Shown here: positions 8,696 to 17,959 of the stretch, in pieces | Position numbering within the stretch: position 1 is the first letter of the stretch | Layout: each line of letters opens with the position of its first letter | Source of the DNA: Pseudomonadota bacterium | Lineage (GTDB): Bacteria > Bdellovibrionota_B > Oligoflexia > Oligoflexales > CAIYRB01 | NCBI GenBank assembly: GCA_026390435.1 | Contig: JAPLFY010000103.1 | Span: 1 to 64,000, forward strand | Length of the DNA: 64,000 nt | Reading direction: 5' to 3' | The notes under the pieces: generated by a model | What the model was told of the DNA's origin: nothing | The model's database searches: none | Seen by the model: the letters and a program-made list of their open reading frames with translations, nothing else | Made by a program: the position numbers and the translations under genes

Positions 8696-9386
8696 TTGCC
8701 ACGTACTTACAGTTCACCCCGAGTTCATCCGCGCCTACAGCTCTTTTGGAGCACTACGAACCGCGCAAACGAAGGGGCTAGCACGAATCGATCCCATCGC
8801 TTTGCGTGACTATGCGGTAGACCGTCACGGCAGTATCGATGACCACCCCTACGGTGGCGGTGACGGCATGGTGCTGCGGCCAGAGCCTCTGGCTGCCGCG
8901 ATAAATGCCCTACCCACTCGACCGACTATCATCCTGACATCACCCGTCGGCAAGCGCTGGACTCAGCAAGACGCACAACTCCTTGCAGCCTCAGATCGCC
9001 CGCTGGCCTTTGTTTGCGGCCGCTTTGCCGGAGTCGATCAAAGATTCATCGACAAGTATGTCGATGCTGAATATTCCTGCGGAGACGTCATCTTGACTGG
9101 CGGGGAACTCCCCGCCCTGATGATGATCGACTCGATCATCAGACTTCTACCGGGTGCTCTAGGCAACCCGAAGAGTGCCGTTGACGACTCTTTTGCCGCC
9201 GGCTGCGGCGGCAGGCTCGAGCATGCACTTTATACTCGGCCACCTGTTTTTGAGGGCGAGACAGTTCCAGAGGTTTTACTATCGGGAGATCACAACGCCA
9301 TTACTTCATGGCGCAAACGCGATGCTCTGGACAGAACCCGCAGGTATAGACCAGACCTTATCGACGATGACGCAGCCCGCGATTAA
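8688..9386 (+). CDS. trmD: tRNA (guanine-N1)-methyltransferase
   Basis: A 232-residue SPOUT-class enzyme that makes m1G37 in tRNAs from S-adenosylmethionine. The start ATG at 8688 overlaps the rimM stop by 8 bp. An upstream in-frame ATG at 8637 exists, but the protein homology begins at LSCHVLTVHPEF. Conserved elements: YGGGDGMVL (55-63), SPVG (85-88), GRFAGVDQRF (111-120) and the trefoil-knot segment LTGGELPA (136-143). Third gene of an rpsP-rimM-trmD operon. rplS, commonly next, is absent and an antiporter gene follows instead. Confidence 0.95.
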   Translation: MLSCHVLTVHPEFIRAYSSFGALRTAQTKGLARIDPIALRDYAVDRHGSIDDHPYGGGDGMVLRPEPLAAAINALPTRPTIILTSPVGKRWTQQDAQLLAASDRPLAFVCGRFAGVDQRFIDKYVDAEYSCGDVILTGGELPALMMIDSIIRLLPGALGNPKSAVDDSFAAGCGGRLEHALYTRPPVFEGETVPEVLLSGDHNAITSWRKRDALDRTRRYRPDLIDDDAARD

Positions 9387-9448
9387 TGCCATCATTCGAT
9401 GATTAGCCTCAAACGCACAGCTCTGCATTCACGAGAGTATTACCGGTG

Positions 9449-10732
9449 ATGGACCAATCTGCTGCCGAAAATATGCGAACAATTGCTACGATATTCTTCG
9501 TAGTTGCCGTACTGCATACATTCGCTACAAAGCCAATCCTGACACTCGCTAGACGCTTTAAACCTGGATCCGTGCAAGAAAACTTGCTGCAGTATTTAGG
9601 TGAAATCGAGATTATCTTTGGCGTCTGGGCAGCCGCTCTAGTCACCGTTTGGTCATTTCGTTTCGGTACGGACTCAGCGGTACGGTTCGTTGAAACAGTT
9701 AATTTCACAGAACCAGCGTTCGTTTTCGTCATCATGTGCATGTCAGCAACGAAACCGATCATGTCTCTGGCCAAATGGGCGATCGATTTAACGTCTCGCG
9801 CATTGCCTATACCGCGCCGCATGGCTCTCTACATTGTGACGCTGATCGTTGGTCCCATTTTGGGTTCCTTCATCACAGAGCCAGCAGCCATGACGGTGAC
9901 CGCGTTACTTTTGAAAGAAAACTTTTTCGACCACTCGATGAGTACGCGTTTTCGTTATGCGACTTTAGGACTTCTGTTCGTCAGCATCTCAATCGGCGGA
10001 ACTCTGACCAACTTTGCAGCGCCGCCGGTGCTTATGGTAGCGGCAGCATGGAAATGGGATACACCCTTCATGCTGCAAGTATTCGGATGGCGTTCAAGCG
10101 CCGTGATTGTGATCTCGACAATTTGCACGGCAGTATTTTTCCGCAAGGAACTTACGGCAGCAACAGCGTCCAATCAAAGACTGGACGATTCAACAACAAA
10201 AAAACCCAAGCTTTGGCTTGCTGCATCACACCTTATTTTCATCGCACTAACCATCTTCCACAGTCATCATGTGGCATTTTTCATCCCTATATTTCTGTTT
10301 TTTCTTGGGTGGTGCGCCGTCACAAAGGAATATCAAGACGAATTACGCATTCGCGAGAGCCTACTCGTAGCATTTTTTCTCGGCGGCCTGGTTACTCTAG
10401 GCCAGCTGCAAGACTGGTGGCTGAAGCCACTTTTAGCCAACTTAGGCAGCACACCGCTTTTTTGGGGCAGTCTCACCCTAACCGCCGTGGCCGACAACGC
10501 CGCCCTGACCTACCTTGGCACCCTCGTGCCCAATTTAACTGCTGAGGCAAAGTACGCCCTAGTCGCAGGCGCTGTCGCGGGCGGTGGACTCACCGTCATT
10601 GCCAACGCACCGAACCCAGCAGGATACGGCCTTCTACGCGAGACATTCGGCGAGGGCGGCATCAACCCCCTCGCTTTACTCGTCGGCGCATTACCCTATA
10701 CAGTTTTAGCCGCCGCGGTATTTTTGATTTAA
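9449..10732 (+). CDS. putative Na+/H+ antiporter (Na_H_antiport_3 / DUF1504-like)
   Basis: A very hydrophobic 427-residue protein with roughly ten to twelve membrane segments. Two half-repeat signatures are visible: GSFITEPAAMTVTALLL followed by GGTLTNFAAPPVLMVA in the first half, and VADNAALTYLGTL with NAPNPAGYGLL in the second. These resemble the ion-transporter superfamily (NhaD-like) and the family annotated as putative Na+/H+ antiporter. The ATG at 9449 (or the GTG three bases earlier) is used. It follows trmD by 62 bp and converges on flagellin. Ion specificity is inferred only. Confidence 0.8.
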   Translation: MDQSAAENMRTIATIFFVVAVLHTFATKPILTLARRFKPGSVQENLLQYLGEIEIIFGVWAAALVTVWSFRFGTDSAVRFVETVNFTEPAFVFVIMCMSATKPIMSLAKWAIDLTSRALPIPRRMALYIVTLIVGPILGSFITEPAAMTVTALLLKENFFDHSMSTRFRYATLGLLFVSISIGGTLTNFAAPPVLMVAAAWKWDTPFMLQVFGWRSSAVIVISTICTAVFFRKELTAATASNQRLDDSTTKKPKLWLAASHLIFIALTIFHSHHVAFFIPIFLFFLGWCAVTKEYQDELRIRESLLVAFFLGGLVTLGQLQDWWLKPLLANLGSTPLFWGSLTLTAVADNAALTYLGTLVPNLTAEAKYALVAGAVAGGGLTVIANAPNPAGYGLLRETFGEGGINPLALLVGALPYTVLAAAVFLI

Positions 10733-10740
10733 ATTTCCGC

Positions 10741-10757
10741 TAGGCGCGACGAGCCTA
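10741..10757. terminator. weak hairpin between convergent antiporter and flagellin genes
   Basis: TAGGC (10741-10745), 7-nt loop, GCCTA (10753-10757) in the 40-bp gap between convergent genes. The stem is short with only modest AT-rich flanks, so this is a tentative bidirectional terminator. Confidence 0.3.
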
Positions 10758-10772
10758 ATATCAAATAGTGAC

Positions 10773-11699
10773 TTAGCCTTGCAGTAGCTTTAAGGCAATT
10801 TCTGGCTGCTGATTTGCCTGGGCCAGCACCGCTGCGCCAGCCTGCTGCAAAATGCGACTCTGCGTGAGCGCTGCTGTCTCACTCGCAAAATCAACATCCT
10901 TGATCCGCGAACGGGCTGCGGTAAGTGATTCCGTTTGGACCGCGATAGCTTTATCGGTTTTCTCGAGGCGATTCTGCACGGCACCAAGCTCAGCGCGGTA
11001 GCGAGCAACCTTCTCCAATGCATCATCTATTTTGCCAAGAGAACTCTGGGCACCGACTTTGGAATCAATCCGAGTCCCGTCCTCCGATTGAGCACTTCCA
11101 AGCCCAAGCGATCCTTCACCACCGGTGAATGCATTCAACCTCGACATGTCGATCCGAATGACGTTCGTCGGATTCGGATGAGTGAGTGCATCGGACTCTT
11201 TGAAATAGTTCTTACCGACCTGGACTTCTAACGGCGGAGGGTTGTGATGCGATCGCAGCTCCTCCGGAATTTCCCGCGTGCCCGTCAGAAGCCGGGTACC
11301 GTTAAATTCGGTACTGGAAGCAATCCGGTCGACCTCGTCTTTCAGTTGAAAGAACTCCTGATTAAGATAACCACGCTCGCGTTGGCCGATAGTATCAGAC
11401 GCCGCCTGCACCGAGAGCTCGCGTAGGCGAACCATAATGTTATTAATCTCGGATAGACCACCCTCAGCTACCTCGACCAGCGAAATACCATCGTTGGCAT
11501 TGCGTCGAGCTTGCGCAAGCCCGCGCACGTCCGCCCTCAACATCTCTGAGATGGCAAAGCCAGCAGCGTCGTCTGCGCCTTTATTGATCCGATAGCCAGA
11601 CGCCAAACGTTCCGTAGACTTAGCTAAGTCTTCACCGGACATCATCATGTGGCGCTGAGCAATGAGGGATTGAACATTAGTCCGGACGCGTAAGCCCAT
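10773..11699 (-). CDS. fliC: flagellin
   Basis: A 308-residue flagellin. Both conserved D0/D1 ends are present: N-terminal MGLRVRTNVQSLIAQRHM, LASGYRINKGADDAAGFAIS and NDGISLVEVAEGGLSEI; C-terminal KVARYRAELGAVQNRL, RIKDVDFASETAALTQSRIL and a terminal leucine-rich KLLQG. The central variable domain is small (about residues 140-215), so the filament subunit is short. The start codon lies 23 bp inside the 3' end of the upstream reductase gene. No other flagellar genes are in the window and no sigma-28-type promoter was recognisable. The symbol fliC is generic. Confidence 0.95.
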   Translation of the reverse strand: MGLRVRTNVQSLIAQRHMMMSGEDLAKSTERLASGYRINKGADDAAGFAISEMLRADVRGLAQARRNANDGISLVEVAEGGLSEINNIMVRLRELSVQAASDTIGQRERGYLNQEFFQLKDEVDRIASSTEFNGTRLLTGTREIPEELRSHHNPPPLEVQVGKNYFKESDALTHPNPTNVIRIDMSRLNAFTGGEGSLGLGSAQSEDGTRIDSKVGAQSSLGKIDDALEKVARYRAELGAVQNRLEKTDKAIAVQTESLTAARSRIKDVDFASETAALTQSRILQQAGAAVLAQANQQPEIALKLLQG

Positions 11700-12339
11700 G
11701 GGTAGCCCTTTTCATTAGGTCATAAGATAAGATTACAAGGTTTCCCATGACCTGAGAAGAAGCCAGCCTAAGATAGACCGGAGCTGGTAAGTCTGGCTGG
11801 ATTAGCGGTATAGCGTCTGAGCGGGCAAGAACTAAGGGACAAATCGTGACAATTAGGCGATCAACCAAATCTGTAGCGTAAAATTCACGGTTTACCGAAG
11901 CGCCGCCGAAAAGCAGGACGCGCTCAACGCCAGCCGCAGATAATGCTGCAACTGTTGCCTGTGCCGGCGACAGATCACCGCTGACAATGTTGCGTAACAC
12001 GCCGCCATAATGAGGCAATTGTAAAGGTTGTGGAGAAACCAACCAACGAGTCAGCTCTGCTTGCTGATAAAATGGCTGCTCAGCGGGCAGTCCACGGTTG
12101 GTTAACACTGCCCAAATGGGGTAGACGCCACGATCATTGAGGCAACTAAATGCTCGCCCACTGGCTTTTAACGAGCTGCTGCCGACTATCACCGCATCAG
12201 TAGCCTTAAGTAGCCCTAATAGGTGATTGAAATCGTCACCGTTAGTAAAGCCAAGCGCTAGACGCTCGGAATCAGACTCGTTGGCATGGGAAGCTATCCG
12301 GCCGTCAACACTGACGGCCATCACATTGGTAATCAGCAT
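11677..12339 (-). CDS. RibD C-terminal-domain reductase family protein
   Basis: A 220-residue protein of the RibD_C/dihydrofolate-reductase-like fold. It opens with VMAVSVDGRIASHAN, followed by DAVIVGSSSLKASGRAF and the nucleotide-binding stretch GVERVLLFGGASVNREF. DRLIVTICPLVLARSDAIPL matches the C-terminal strand region. Family members reduce pteridine or ribitylamino-pyrimidine substrates with NADPH. No deaminase domain is fused and no riboflavin genes adjoin, so the physiological substrate is unclear. Its 3' end overlaps the flagellin start. Confidence 0.78.
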   Translation of the reverse strand: MLITNVMAVSVDGRIASHANESDSERLALGFTNGDDFNHLLGLLKATDAVIVGSSSLKASGRAFSCLNDRGVYPIWAVLTNRGLPAEQPFYQQAELTRWLVSPQPLQLPHYGGVLRNIVSGDLSPAQATVAALSAAGVERVLLFGGASVNREFYATDLVDRLIVTICPLVLARSDAIPLIQPDLPAPVYLRLASSQVMGNLVILSYDLMKRATHGLTRPD

Positions 12340-12406
12340 GGTCCCTCACGCTGTCTACGAATATTAGTGCTATTTCCGGGCTCACTTTGCCAAGCCTATA
12401 CCTAAA

Positions 12407-12892
12407 TCAGTTAGGCATGAGGAGCTGATTAAGCTCGACTTCAACCTCGGTAGCTTCACGGCCAGCGGCAGCACTGATTTCGGATACAAGCATAGCCAAT
12501 GCCTTATCCATCATCTTTTTCTCGCCGTAAGAGAGATCCTTGTCACCTTTAAGTGAACAAAGATCACGTAAAACCTCGGCTATATCCGCCACAGAACCCG
12601 TACGGAGCTTATCATTAAACTCCCTAAAACGGCGGTTCCAGGTCGTGTGGGAAATTTTCCCTGGGCTGCGTAAGATGGTGTAGACCGAATTGATCTCTTC
12701 ATCACTGATCAGGCCACGCATTCCAGCGCGCTCACAGCCGCTAATTGGCACCATTAGAGTCGCCCCGGAGGCCAGAATCTGAAGCACATAAAAGTCTTGG
12801 TCAGTGCCACCAATTTTGCGAGATTCGATTCTCTTGATGACGCCGACACCGTGGGCAGGGTAAACCGCCTTGTCACCGACTTTGAATTGCAT
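12407..12892 (-). CDS. CarD/CdnL-family RNA polymerase-binding regulator
   Basis: A 161-residue CarD-family protein. The N-terminal Tudor-like RNA-polymerase-interaction domain reads FKVGDKAVYPAHGVGVIKRI, then FYVLQILASGATLMVPI. The C-terminal helical DNA-binding part holds NRRFREFNDKLRTGSVADIA and LSYGEKKMMDKA. CarD/CdnL proteins bind the polymerase beta subunit and stabilise open complexes at growth-related promoters; that role is known for the family and inferred here. Ribosome-binding site GGAG precedes the start. A roughly 400-bp non-coding gap separates it from rpsO on the other strand. Confidence 0.93.
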   Translation of the reverse strand: MQFKVGDKAVYPAHGVGVIKRIESRKIGGTDQDFYVLQILASGATLMVPISGCERAGMRGLISDEEINSVYTILRSPGKISHTTWNRRFREFNDKLRTGSVADIAEVLRDLCSLKGDKDLSYGEKKMMDKALAMLVSEISAAAGREATEVEVELNQLLMPN

Positions 12893-13289
12893 ACATGACT
12901 CCGGTTTGATGAGGTTCGGTCAATGATGCGAGCTAGGCTGATCGCGAAAGTGAGGAAGGACGCACGGCAATAACTGGCAGGTCGTATCGGACCTGCGACA
13001 GAAGACCCAATGCTAGGGTGCGGGCGCCTGATCGACTGGCCCCGATGGGCGGACTTTCAGCCAATATAGATTCACACAAGGGCAAATTAGCTATTTTTAG
13101 AAGAAATGTCAATTATTTAATAACAAAATGCCTGAGTTATTTCTGGAATTTTAATTATAACAGCAGTTTGAAAGAGCTTCACTTGCCTGTTTCGTTAAAT
13201 TGCGCTAAACCACCACCCTTGCTACCCGCAAACGCGGATTTCCCTGTTAGCTCGTAGTCATCATTCAGTTTTATTTGGAGATATAGTCC
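12893..13289. other. non-coding gap between carD and rpsO
   Basis: Divergent promoter region of about 400 bp. The stretch 13080-13160 is markedly AT-rich and probably contains the rpsO-pnp promoter, but I could not settle on a convincing -35/-10 pair. A ribosome-binding site (TTGGAG, about 13274) lies ahead of rpsO. A 79-codon open frame here shows no protein-like features. Confidence 0.6.
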
Positions 13290-13559
13290 ATGTCATTGAC
13301 CACCGCCCAGACTGCGGAGTTGCTGAAAAAGTACGGCCGCCACGAGACCGACACCGGTTCCCCAGAGGCCCAAGTCGCCTTGTTAACCGCCCGCTTAACT
13401 TACCTTAATGACCACTTCAAAGGTCATAAAAAGGACCACCACTCGCGCACCGGCTTGATGAAACTCGTAGGCCAACGTCGCCGCTTGTTAGACTTCTTGC
13501 ACCGCCAAAATTACGAATCGTACAAGAAACTGATTAGTGAGCTTGGAATCCGCAAGTAA
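13290..13559 (+). CDS. rpsO: 30S ribosomal protein S15
   Basis: 89 residues, standard for S15, which binds the central domain of 16S rRNA. Diagnostic motifs: [38 protein letters not shown], and [12 protein letters not shown] with a C-terminal [12 protein letters not shown]. The gene is followed 51 bp later by pnp, the classic rpsO-pnp arrangement, in which the two genes are usually co-transcribed and post-transcriptionally controlled. Confidence 0.97.
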   Translation: MSLTTAQTAELLKKYGRHETDTGSPEAQVALLTARLTYLNDHFKGHKKDHHSRTGLMKLVGQRRRLLDFLHRQNYESYKKLISELGIRK

Positions 13560-13610
13560 TGGGTTCGTCGGTAGTGCTGAGTGCTTTTTCCCACGCGAAG
13601 GATGCTGCGA

Positions 13611-15701
13611 ATGAGTCTGATTAGAGAAGTGACCGTCGGCGATAAGTTGATTAAGCTGGAATTCCAAAAGTTTGCGAAGCAAGCCAATGGATCGGTTATG
13701 GTTAGTTGCGGTGACACCCAAGTGTTAGTCACCGTGTGTGCTTCTGACGATCCGAAAGAGGGGCAAGATTTCTTCCCTCTCACGGTAGACTACATTGAGA
13801 AATTCTACGCAGCTGGTCGCATCCCGGGCGGCTACTTTAAGCGCGAAACAAAGCCTACCGAGCGCGAGGCGCTAACAAGTCGAGCGATCGACCGCCCTCT
13901 GCGGCCTTCCTTTCCGGAAGAGTACATGTGCGAAACCCAAATCGTCGCCACTGTGATGTCATTCGACCCCAAACATAATCCAGCAACTCTGGCCCTCCTT
14001 GGTGCCAGTGCTGCCCTTATGGTCAGCGATATCCCATTCAATGGACCAGTTGCTTCTTTGCGCGTCGGCCTCCACGAAGGAAAGCTGATCCTTGACCCAC
14101 TGGCAAATCAGCCTTCAGACTTAGATCTCAATGTAGCTTGTCGCCCAGACGCTGTCCTTATGGTCGAAGCGGGCGCCAACTTCCTTAGTGAAGAGCAAAT
14201 GCTGAACGCCATCACCACGGCACAGCAATGGATGAAGCCGCTCTTCGACGTCCAGCTTGAAGCGCAACGCCTAATTGGCAAGCCAAAACGTGAGCTAGTT
14301 AAAAAAGTAGTCGACGAAGCTTTGAAGGCAAAAGTCTACGCTGCCGCAAAGGGCCCGATCGCGGCTGCCTTCGGCGTCAATGACAAGATGGAACGCAACA
14401 AAGCACTCAAACTAGCTGGCAAGCAAATCGTTGCTGCAGTTGTCAGCGCTGAAGACGGTCCCGAAGTTAAAGGCGCAGTCAAAGCAATCATCGAAGACCT
14501 CAAATACAACATGATGCGCAGCCAGATCCTCGACGAAAAACGTCGGATCGGTGGCCGCGGTTTCCGTGACATTCGTGACATCGCCTGCGAAACACGAGTT
14601 CTTGGCCGCCCACATGGTTCGGCCTTGTTTACTCGCGGTGAAACGCAAGCACTTGCCACTATCACTCTGGGCGCTGGCGATGATGAGCAGCGTCTTGATT
14701 CGATCCATGGCGCAGATGAGTGGAAGAGCTTCATGCTCCACTACAACTTCCCACCTTTCTCCGTCGGTGAAGCAAGACCACTTCGTGGCCTGAGCCGCCG
14801 GGAGATGGGACACGGTGCCCTGGCTGAGCGCGCGATCGCTCAGATCATGCCAAGCAAGGCGAAGTTTGGTTACACAGTTCGTCTGGTATCCGAAGTTTTG
14901 GAATCTAACGGCAGCTCTTCTATGGCGACGGTTTGCGCCGGTACCATGGCACTTCTTGACGCAGGCGTGCCGATCGTTGAGCCGGTCGCCGGTATCGCTA
15001 TGGGCCTGATTAAGGAAGGCGACAAGTACGCCATCCTTTCTGACATCCTTGGTGACGAAGACCACCTCGGCGACATGGACTTCAAAGTCTGCGGCGGCGA
15101 GAATGGGATTACAGCTCTCCAGATGGACATCAAAATTGGTGGCCTATCCAATGAGATCATGAGCTCTGCCCTGGAACAAGCGAAGGAAGGACGTCGTCAC
15201 ATCCTGAGCAAGATGCGCGCGTGCATCACTGACCCGAAAGAGCTGAGTGAATTTGCTCCGCGAATCTTCCAGATAAAAGTAGCTACCGACCGGATCCGTG
15301 ACCTTATCGGCCCGGGTGGTAAGATGGTCAAAAAGATCGTCGCTGAAACCGGCGTCAAAATTGATATCAATGACGACGGCATGGTCAACATCGTATCTCC
15401 AGACGTGCTCTCGGCTGAAGCAGCCAAAGCAATGATTCGGATGGTTACGACTGACCCTGAGATCGGCGGGATCTTCCTCGGTACAGTTAAGCGCATCATG
15501 GACTTCGGTGCATTCATCGAAATTCGTCCAGGCCAAGAAGGTCTATGCCACATTTCCGAGCTGGAAGAAGGCCGGGTCAATAAAGTGACCGATGTCCTTA
15601 AAGAAGGCGAAGAAGTCATGGTTAAGGTGTTGGACATTGACCGTCAGGGTAAGATTAAACTCAGCCGCCGCGGTGCCCTTGACAAAAAGCCAACTACCTA
15701 A
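13611..15701 (+). CDS. pnp: polyribonucleotide nucleotidyltransferase
   Basis: A 696-residue PNPase, the phosphorolytic 3'-5' exoribonuclease of mRNA turnover. Two RNase PH cores are separated by a helical linker. The first holds [20 protein letters not shown]; the second holds [20 protein letters not shown] and [22 protein letters not shown] domain follows at about residue 562 ([14 protein letters not shown]), then an S1 domain from about 620 ([20 protein letters not shown]). I start it at the ATG at 13611 because GAAGG lies about 9 bp upstream; in-frame starts at 13581 and 13602 lack this. It is transcribed with rpsO and ends at a strong terminator. Confidence 0.96.
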   Translation: MSLIREVTVGDKLIKLEFQKFAKQANGSVMVSCGDTQVLVTVCASDDPKEGQDFFPLTVDYIEKFYAAGRIPGGYFKRETKPTEREALTSRAIDRPLRPSFPEEYMCETQIVATVMSFDPKHNPATLALLGASAALMVSDIPFNGPVASLRVGLHEGKLILDPLANQPSDLDLNVACRPDAVLMVEAGANFLSEEQMLNAITTAQQWMKPLFDVQLEAQRLIGKPKRELVKKVVDEALKAKVYAAAKGPIAAAFGVNDKMERNKALKLAGKQIVAAVVSAEDGPEVKGAVKAIIEDLKYNMMRSQILDEKRRIGGRGFRDIRDIACETRVLGRPHGSALFTRGETQALATITLGAGDDEQRLDSIHGADEWKSFMLHYNFPPFSVGEARPLRGLSRREMGHGALAERAIAQIMPSKAKFGYTVRLVSEVLESNGSSSMATVCAGTMALLDAGVPIVEPVAGIAMGLIKEGDKYAILSDILGDEDHLGDMDFKVCGGENGITALQMDIKIGGLSNEIMSSALEQAKEGRRHILSKMRACITDPKELSEFAPRIFQIKVATDRIRDLIGPGGKMVKKIVAETGVKIDINDDGMVNIVSPDVLSAEAAKAMIRMVTTDPEIGGIFLGTVKRIMDFGAFIEIRPGQEGLCHISELEEGRVNKVTDVLKEGEEVMVKVLDIDRQGKIKLSRRGALDKKPTT

Positions 15702-15732
15702 GCTGATCATTCTCTAGAGCAATATGGTAATT

Positions 15733-15763
15733 AATTAGCCGAGACTTCTCGGCTAATTTTTTT
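15733..15763 (+). terminator. rho-independent terminator after pnp
   Basis: A perfect 11-bp inverted repeat, AATTAGCCGAG / CTCGGCTAATT with loop ACTT, merging into a run of seven T. It lies 32 bp after the pnp stop codon, and is a textbook intrinsic terminator for the rpsO-pnp operon. Confidence 0.92.
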
Positions 15764-15835
15764 GTGTAAATCACGTGTCTTTAGACATTGATCATTGGCT
15801 TTGGCCGCTCCAACAAATCCTGCCCGTCATAAACT

Positions 15836-16801
15836 TCACGGAGTATCAAAGACCGCAAAAGGGACTATTGCATCAGCATTGGCAGTCAATGACACCTGCA
15901 CAATTTTATCCGAGCCCGAACTGTACCAAACTAGCTGACTATAGCCTTTGGAGGTGGCAAGTTTCACAGTTCTCTTCGTGAACTTGCCGGGTCTTCCGGC
16001 CAACGTCTCACCTGCTGTCGATTTGAAGTCGGAGCAAACACTGATCGGACGCAACACTGTACCGGAGGCGTCACTGGCACTTACTGTTCGGATGGTTACC
16101 CCTGAATTGCTGAGAGCAATAGGCGTTACTGTGCGGATAAGGACTCCGTCACTGCCTCGGATCTCCCAAGTTTTGAAATCGGGCGCAGGTTTCATCGCAA
16201 AGTTTCCGCGCTGCTCGCCACTGATACTTAATTTAAATGCAGCTGCACCTACTGCGGATAAATCGGCCAACGGAGATCCACATCCTGTAAATGCGAGATC
16301 GACCAGGAGCAACGGAAAATTAGCTTCCGTAAGTTGGCTGTCACTGATAGCGACTGGCACAGCAGACAAATCGGACTTAATCTTTGCTAATTCGCTTCCG
16401 CTGAAGACACTAGCTCCAGAAGCTGCGCCGGTTCCAGAACCAATACCAGAGCTGGCCGCCACTCCACCAGACAGCACGCCCGATGCTAGCGAGCGAGCCA
16501 TAAACGGGTCAATTTGACCACCAGCGCCAATAGCTGCTACTTGCCCGAATGACTCACCATTGTTGAACGGAGTAAATAGACCACCGTCTGAGGCCGAGGC
16601 AAACGGATCGGATGCAGCTTTCGGAGCTTGATTGTCACTGCTTGAAACCGAATTCGGGCCTTGACCCGAACCCGTAGAACCTGGATCACCCGGCTTAAGC
16701 CCATTGCCAACTTCAGTGCCCAAACTACATGCTGTAGTTAACAAAAAAGATAAGACAGTCAGGCCAGATTTTAAGCTGGAGTTTTTGCAACCTCGGATCA
16801 T
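15836..16801 (-). CDS. secreted lipoprotein of unknown function, partner of TIGR02147 protein
   Basis: A 321-residue predicted lipoprotein. The signal sequence ends in a lipobox-like LTTAC, giving Cys25 for lipidation. A Gly/Ser/Pro-rich low-complexity linker follows (about residues 27-75), then a Gly/Ala-rich segment and a C-terminal domain from about residue 130 with two cysteines (FTGCGSP and ISVCSDF) that could pair. I do not recognise the domain. Its ATG overlaps the stop of the TIGR02147 gene by 4 bp (ATGA), so the two are translationally coupled. It probably acts in the envelope under the same control. Confidence 0.75.
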   Translation of the reverse strand: MIRGCKNSSLKSGLTVLSFLLTTACSLGTEVGNGLKPGDPGSTGSGQGPNSVSSSDNQAPKAASDPFASASDGGLFTPFNNGESFGQVAAIGAGGQIDPFMARSLASGVLSGGVAASSGIGSGTGAASGASVFSGSELAKIKSDLSAVPVAISDSQLTEANFPLLLVDLAFTGCGSPLADLSAVGAAAFKLSISGEQRGNFAMKPAPDFKTWEIRGSDGVLIRTVTPIALSNSGVTIRTVSASDASGTVLRPISVCSDFKSTAGETLAGRPGKFTKRTVKLATSKGYSQLVWYSSGSDKIVQVSLTANADAIVPFAVFDTP

Positions 16802-17712
16802 CCGCTTACCTTTCTCGTCACAGGATACATCTGAACATTCACCTGAATAACCGACTCAGGACTAGTTTCTGTCACTGCGTGAACCGCCCAAGCGTGTAGA
16901 TCACGGCGAAATTGCTTGATCCTCTCCTTTAGCGCCGGAACCGCAGCCTCAGGGAGCATCACGGTAACTGCTCCGTATTCGCGCTCACTGACATCTAAAG
17001 CCTCAATGGCATGCTTCGCCAAATCGAGCATCTGCCGATGATAGTTTCGAATAGCCAAGCTGCGCATTTCATCACTCGAAAACACCATGTTTTCGCGGGT
17101 GACGAGCCTGTCACCCTCGCGAACCAAAAAGCCAGCCTCAATGAGAAAGCGAACTGCTTGAGTTACATCTGTTACTGAAGCGGCCCCGACTAAGCGGCGA
17201 GAGATCCAGTATGGATCCTCCCTAAAATCAGGAAGCGCCACCATTTCTCGTAGCACCGGATAGAGCCAGTGACTGAGGTAGGTCAGCTCATCGCCGTGCA
17301 GATCACGACGCTTTGCTTGCGGAGTCAACTGTTGCAGGACTTTAAAACAGGCTTCTTTTTCTACGTCTGACTTAGCCTGATTCATCTGCACAAGAGCCGC
17401 AAAGTAGGCCGCCATGGTGCCCTTCAAATTTAACCCTTGTGCAAACTGATCAATCGCGTTTGCGCCGATATTGCGCTCTCCAGTGATCACTAAGTGCAAG
17501 GTATTCGGCGCTGTAAATCCAGCCGCTTTAGAGAAGGCTCTGTAGCTGTACCCCCGCTGACTAGACTTACGAAATTCGTAGAAGTCGCGAAGATACATTC
17601 GAAAGTCGGTATAGCCAAAGATCGATAACACAGCAGGCTCCCGATCGCCCTTTACTTTTACACCAGGCTTAGCGCCTGGCTTTGCATTTGGTTTTGACGG
17701 TGCCTTAGACAT
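16798..17712 (-). CDS. TIGR02147/DUF4423-family regulator-like protein
   Basis: A 304-residue protein with the family signature FGYTDFRMYLRDFYEFRKSS, then YSYRAFSKAAGFTAPNTLHL (a possible DNA-binding helix-turn-helix of the Xre type) and GERNIGANAIDQFAQGLNLK. The C-terminal half contains FLIEAGFLVREGDRLVTREN, which resembles a winged-helix segment. Start chosen at ATG 17712, preceded by GGAAGGG; the upstream in-frame ATG at 17787 would add 25 residues without family similarity. The N-terminus has a Pro/Lys repeat (KPNAKPGAKPGVKVK). The family is expanded in Fibrobacter and Bdellovibrio-like bacteria, often beside envelope genes. It is followed by the coupled lipoprotein gene. Confidence 0.8.
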   Translation of the reverse strand: MSKAPSKPNAKPGAKPGVKVKGDREPAVLSIFGYTDFRMYLRDFYEFRKSSQRGYSYRAFSKAAGFTAPNTLHLVITGERNIGANAIDQFAQGLNLKGTMAAYFAALVQMNQAKSDVEKEACFKVLQQLTPQAKRRDLHGDELTYLSHWLYPVLREMVALPDFREDPYWISRRLVGAASVTDVTQAVRFLIEAGFLVREGDRLVTRENMVFSSDEMRSLAIRNYHRQMLDLAKHAIEALDVSEREYGAVTVMLPEAAVPALKERIKQFRRDLHAWAVHAVTETSPESVIQVNVQMYPVTRKVSG

Positions 17713-17959
17713 TGGAACTTGACCCTTCCGTTTATCTCTATAAGCGTATTCGGCATAAACCAGCCAAAACTTGAGCGCTATTTCCAAGTATTTGGATTTA
17801 TTTAAAATTCCGAGTGCCGCTGTATACAGGAATGCTCAGCACTTTTTTGTATCGGGATAACACCCGCTAAAAAAAGGGAATGTTGCCCAGATTTGTAGAC
17901 AACTAAATTGATAGTTTTTAAACATTCCTCAATTGTGTCGATAGTCAATCTAGGATGGT

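Noticed and set aside
9736-10545. 269-codon plus-strand open frame inside the antiporter gene
   Set aside because: The overlapping frame has clear membrane-transporter motifs; this one is Arg/His/Ser-rich noise from the shifted frame.
13018-13257. 79-codon frame between carD and rpsO
   Set aside because: No ribosome-binding site or protein-like composition; lies in the AT-rich promoter region.
14412-15065. 217-codon antisense frame within pnp
   Set aside because: pnp is conserved over the whole stretch; the antisense product has no recognisable motif.
15948-16517. 189-codon frame antisense to the lipoprotein gene at 15.8 kb
   Set aside because: The minus-strand product has a signal peptide, lipobox and coupling to its neighbour; the antisense frame has none.
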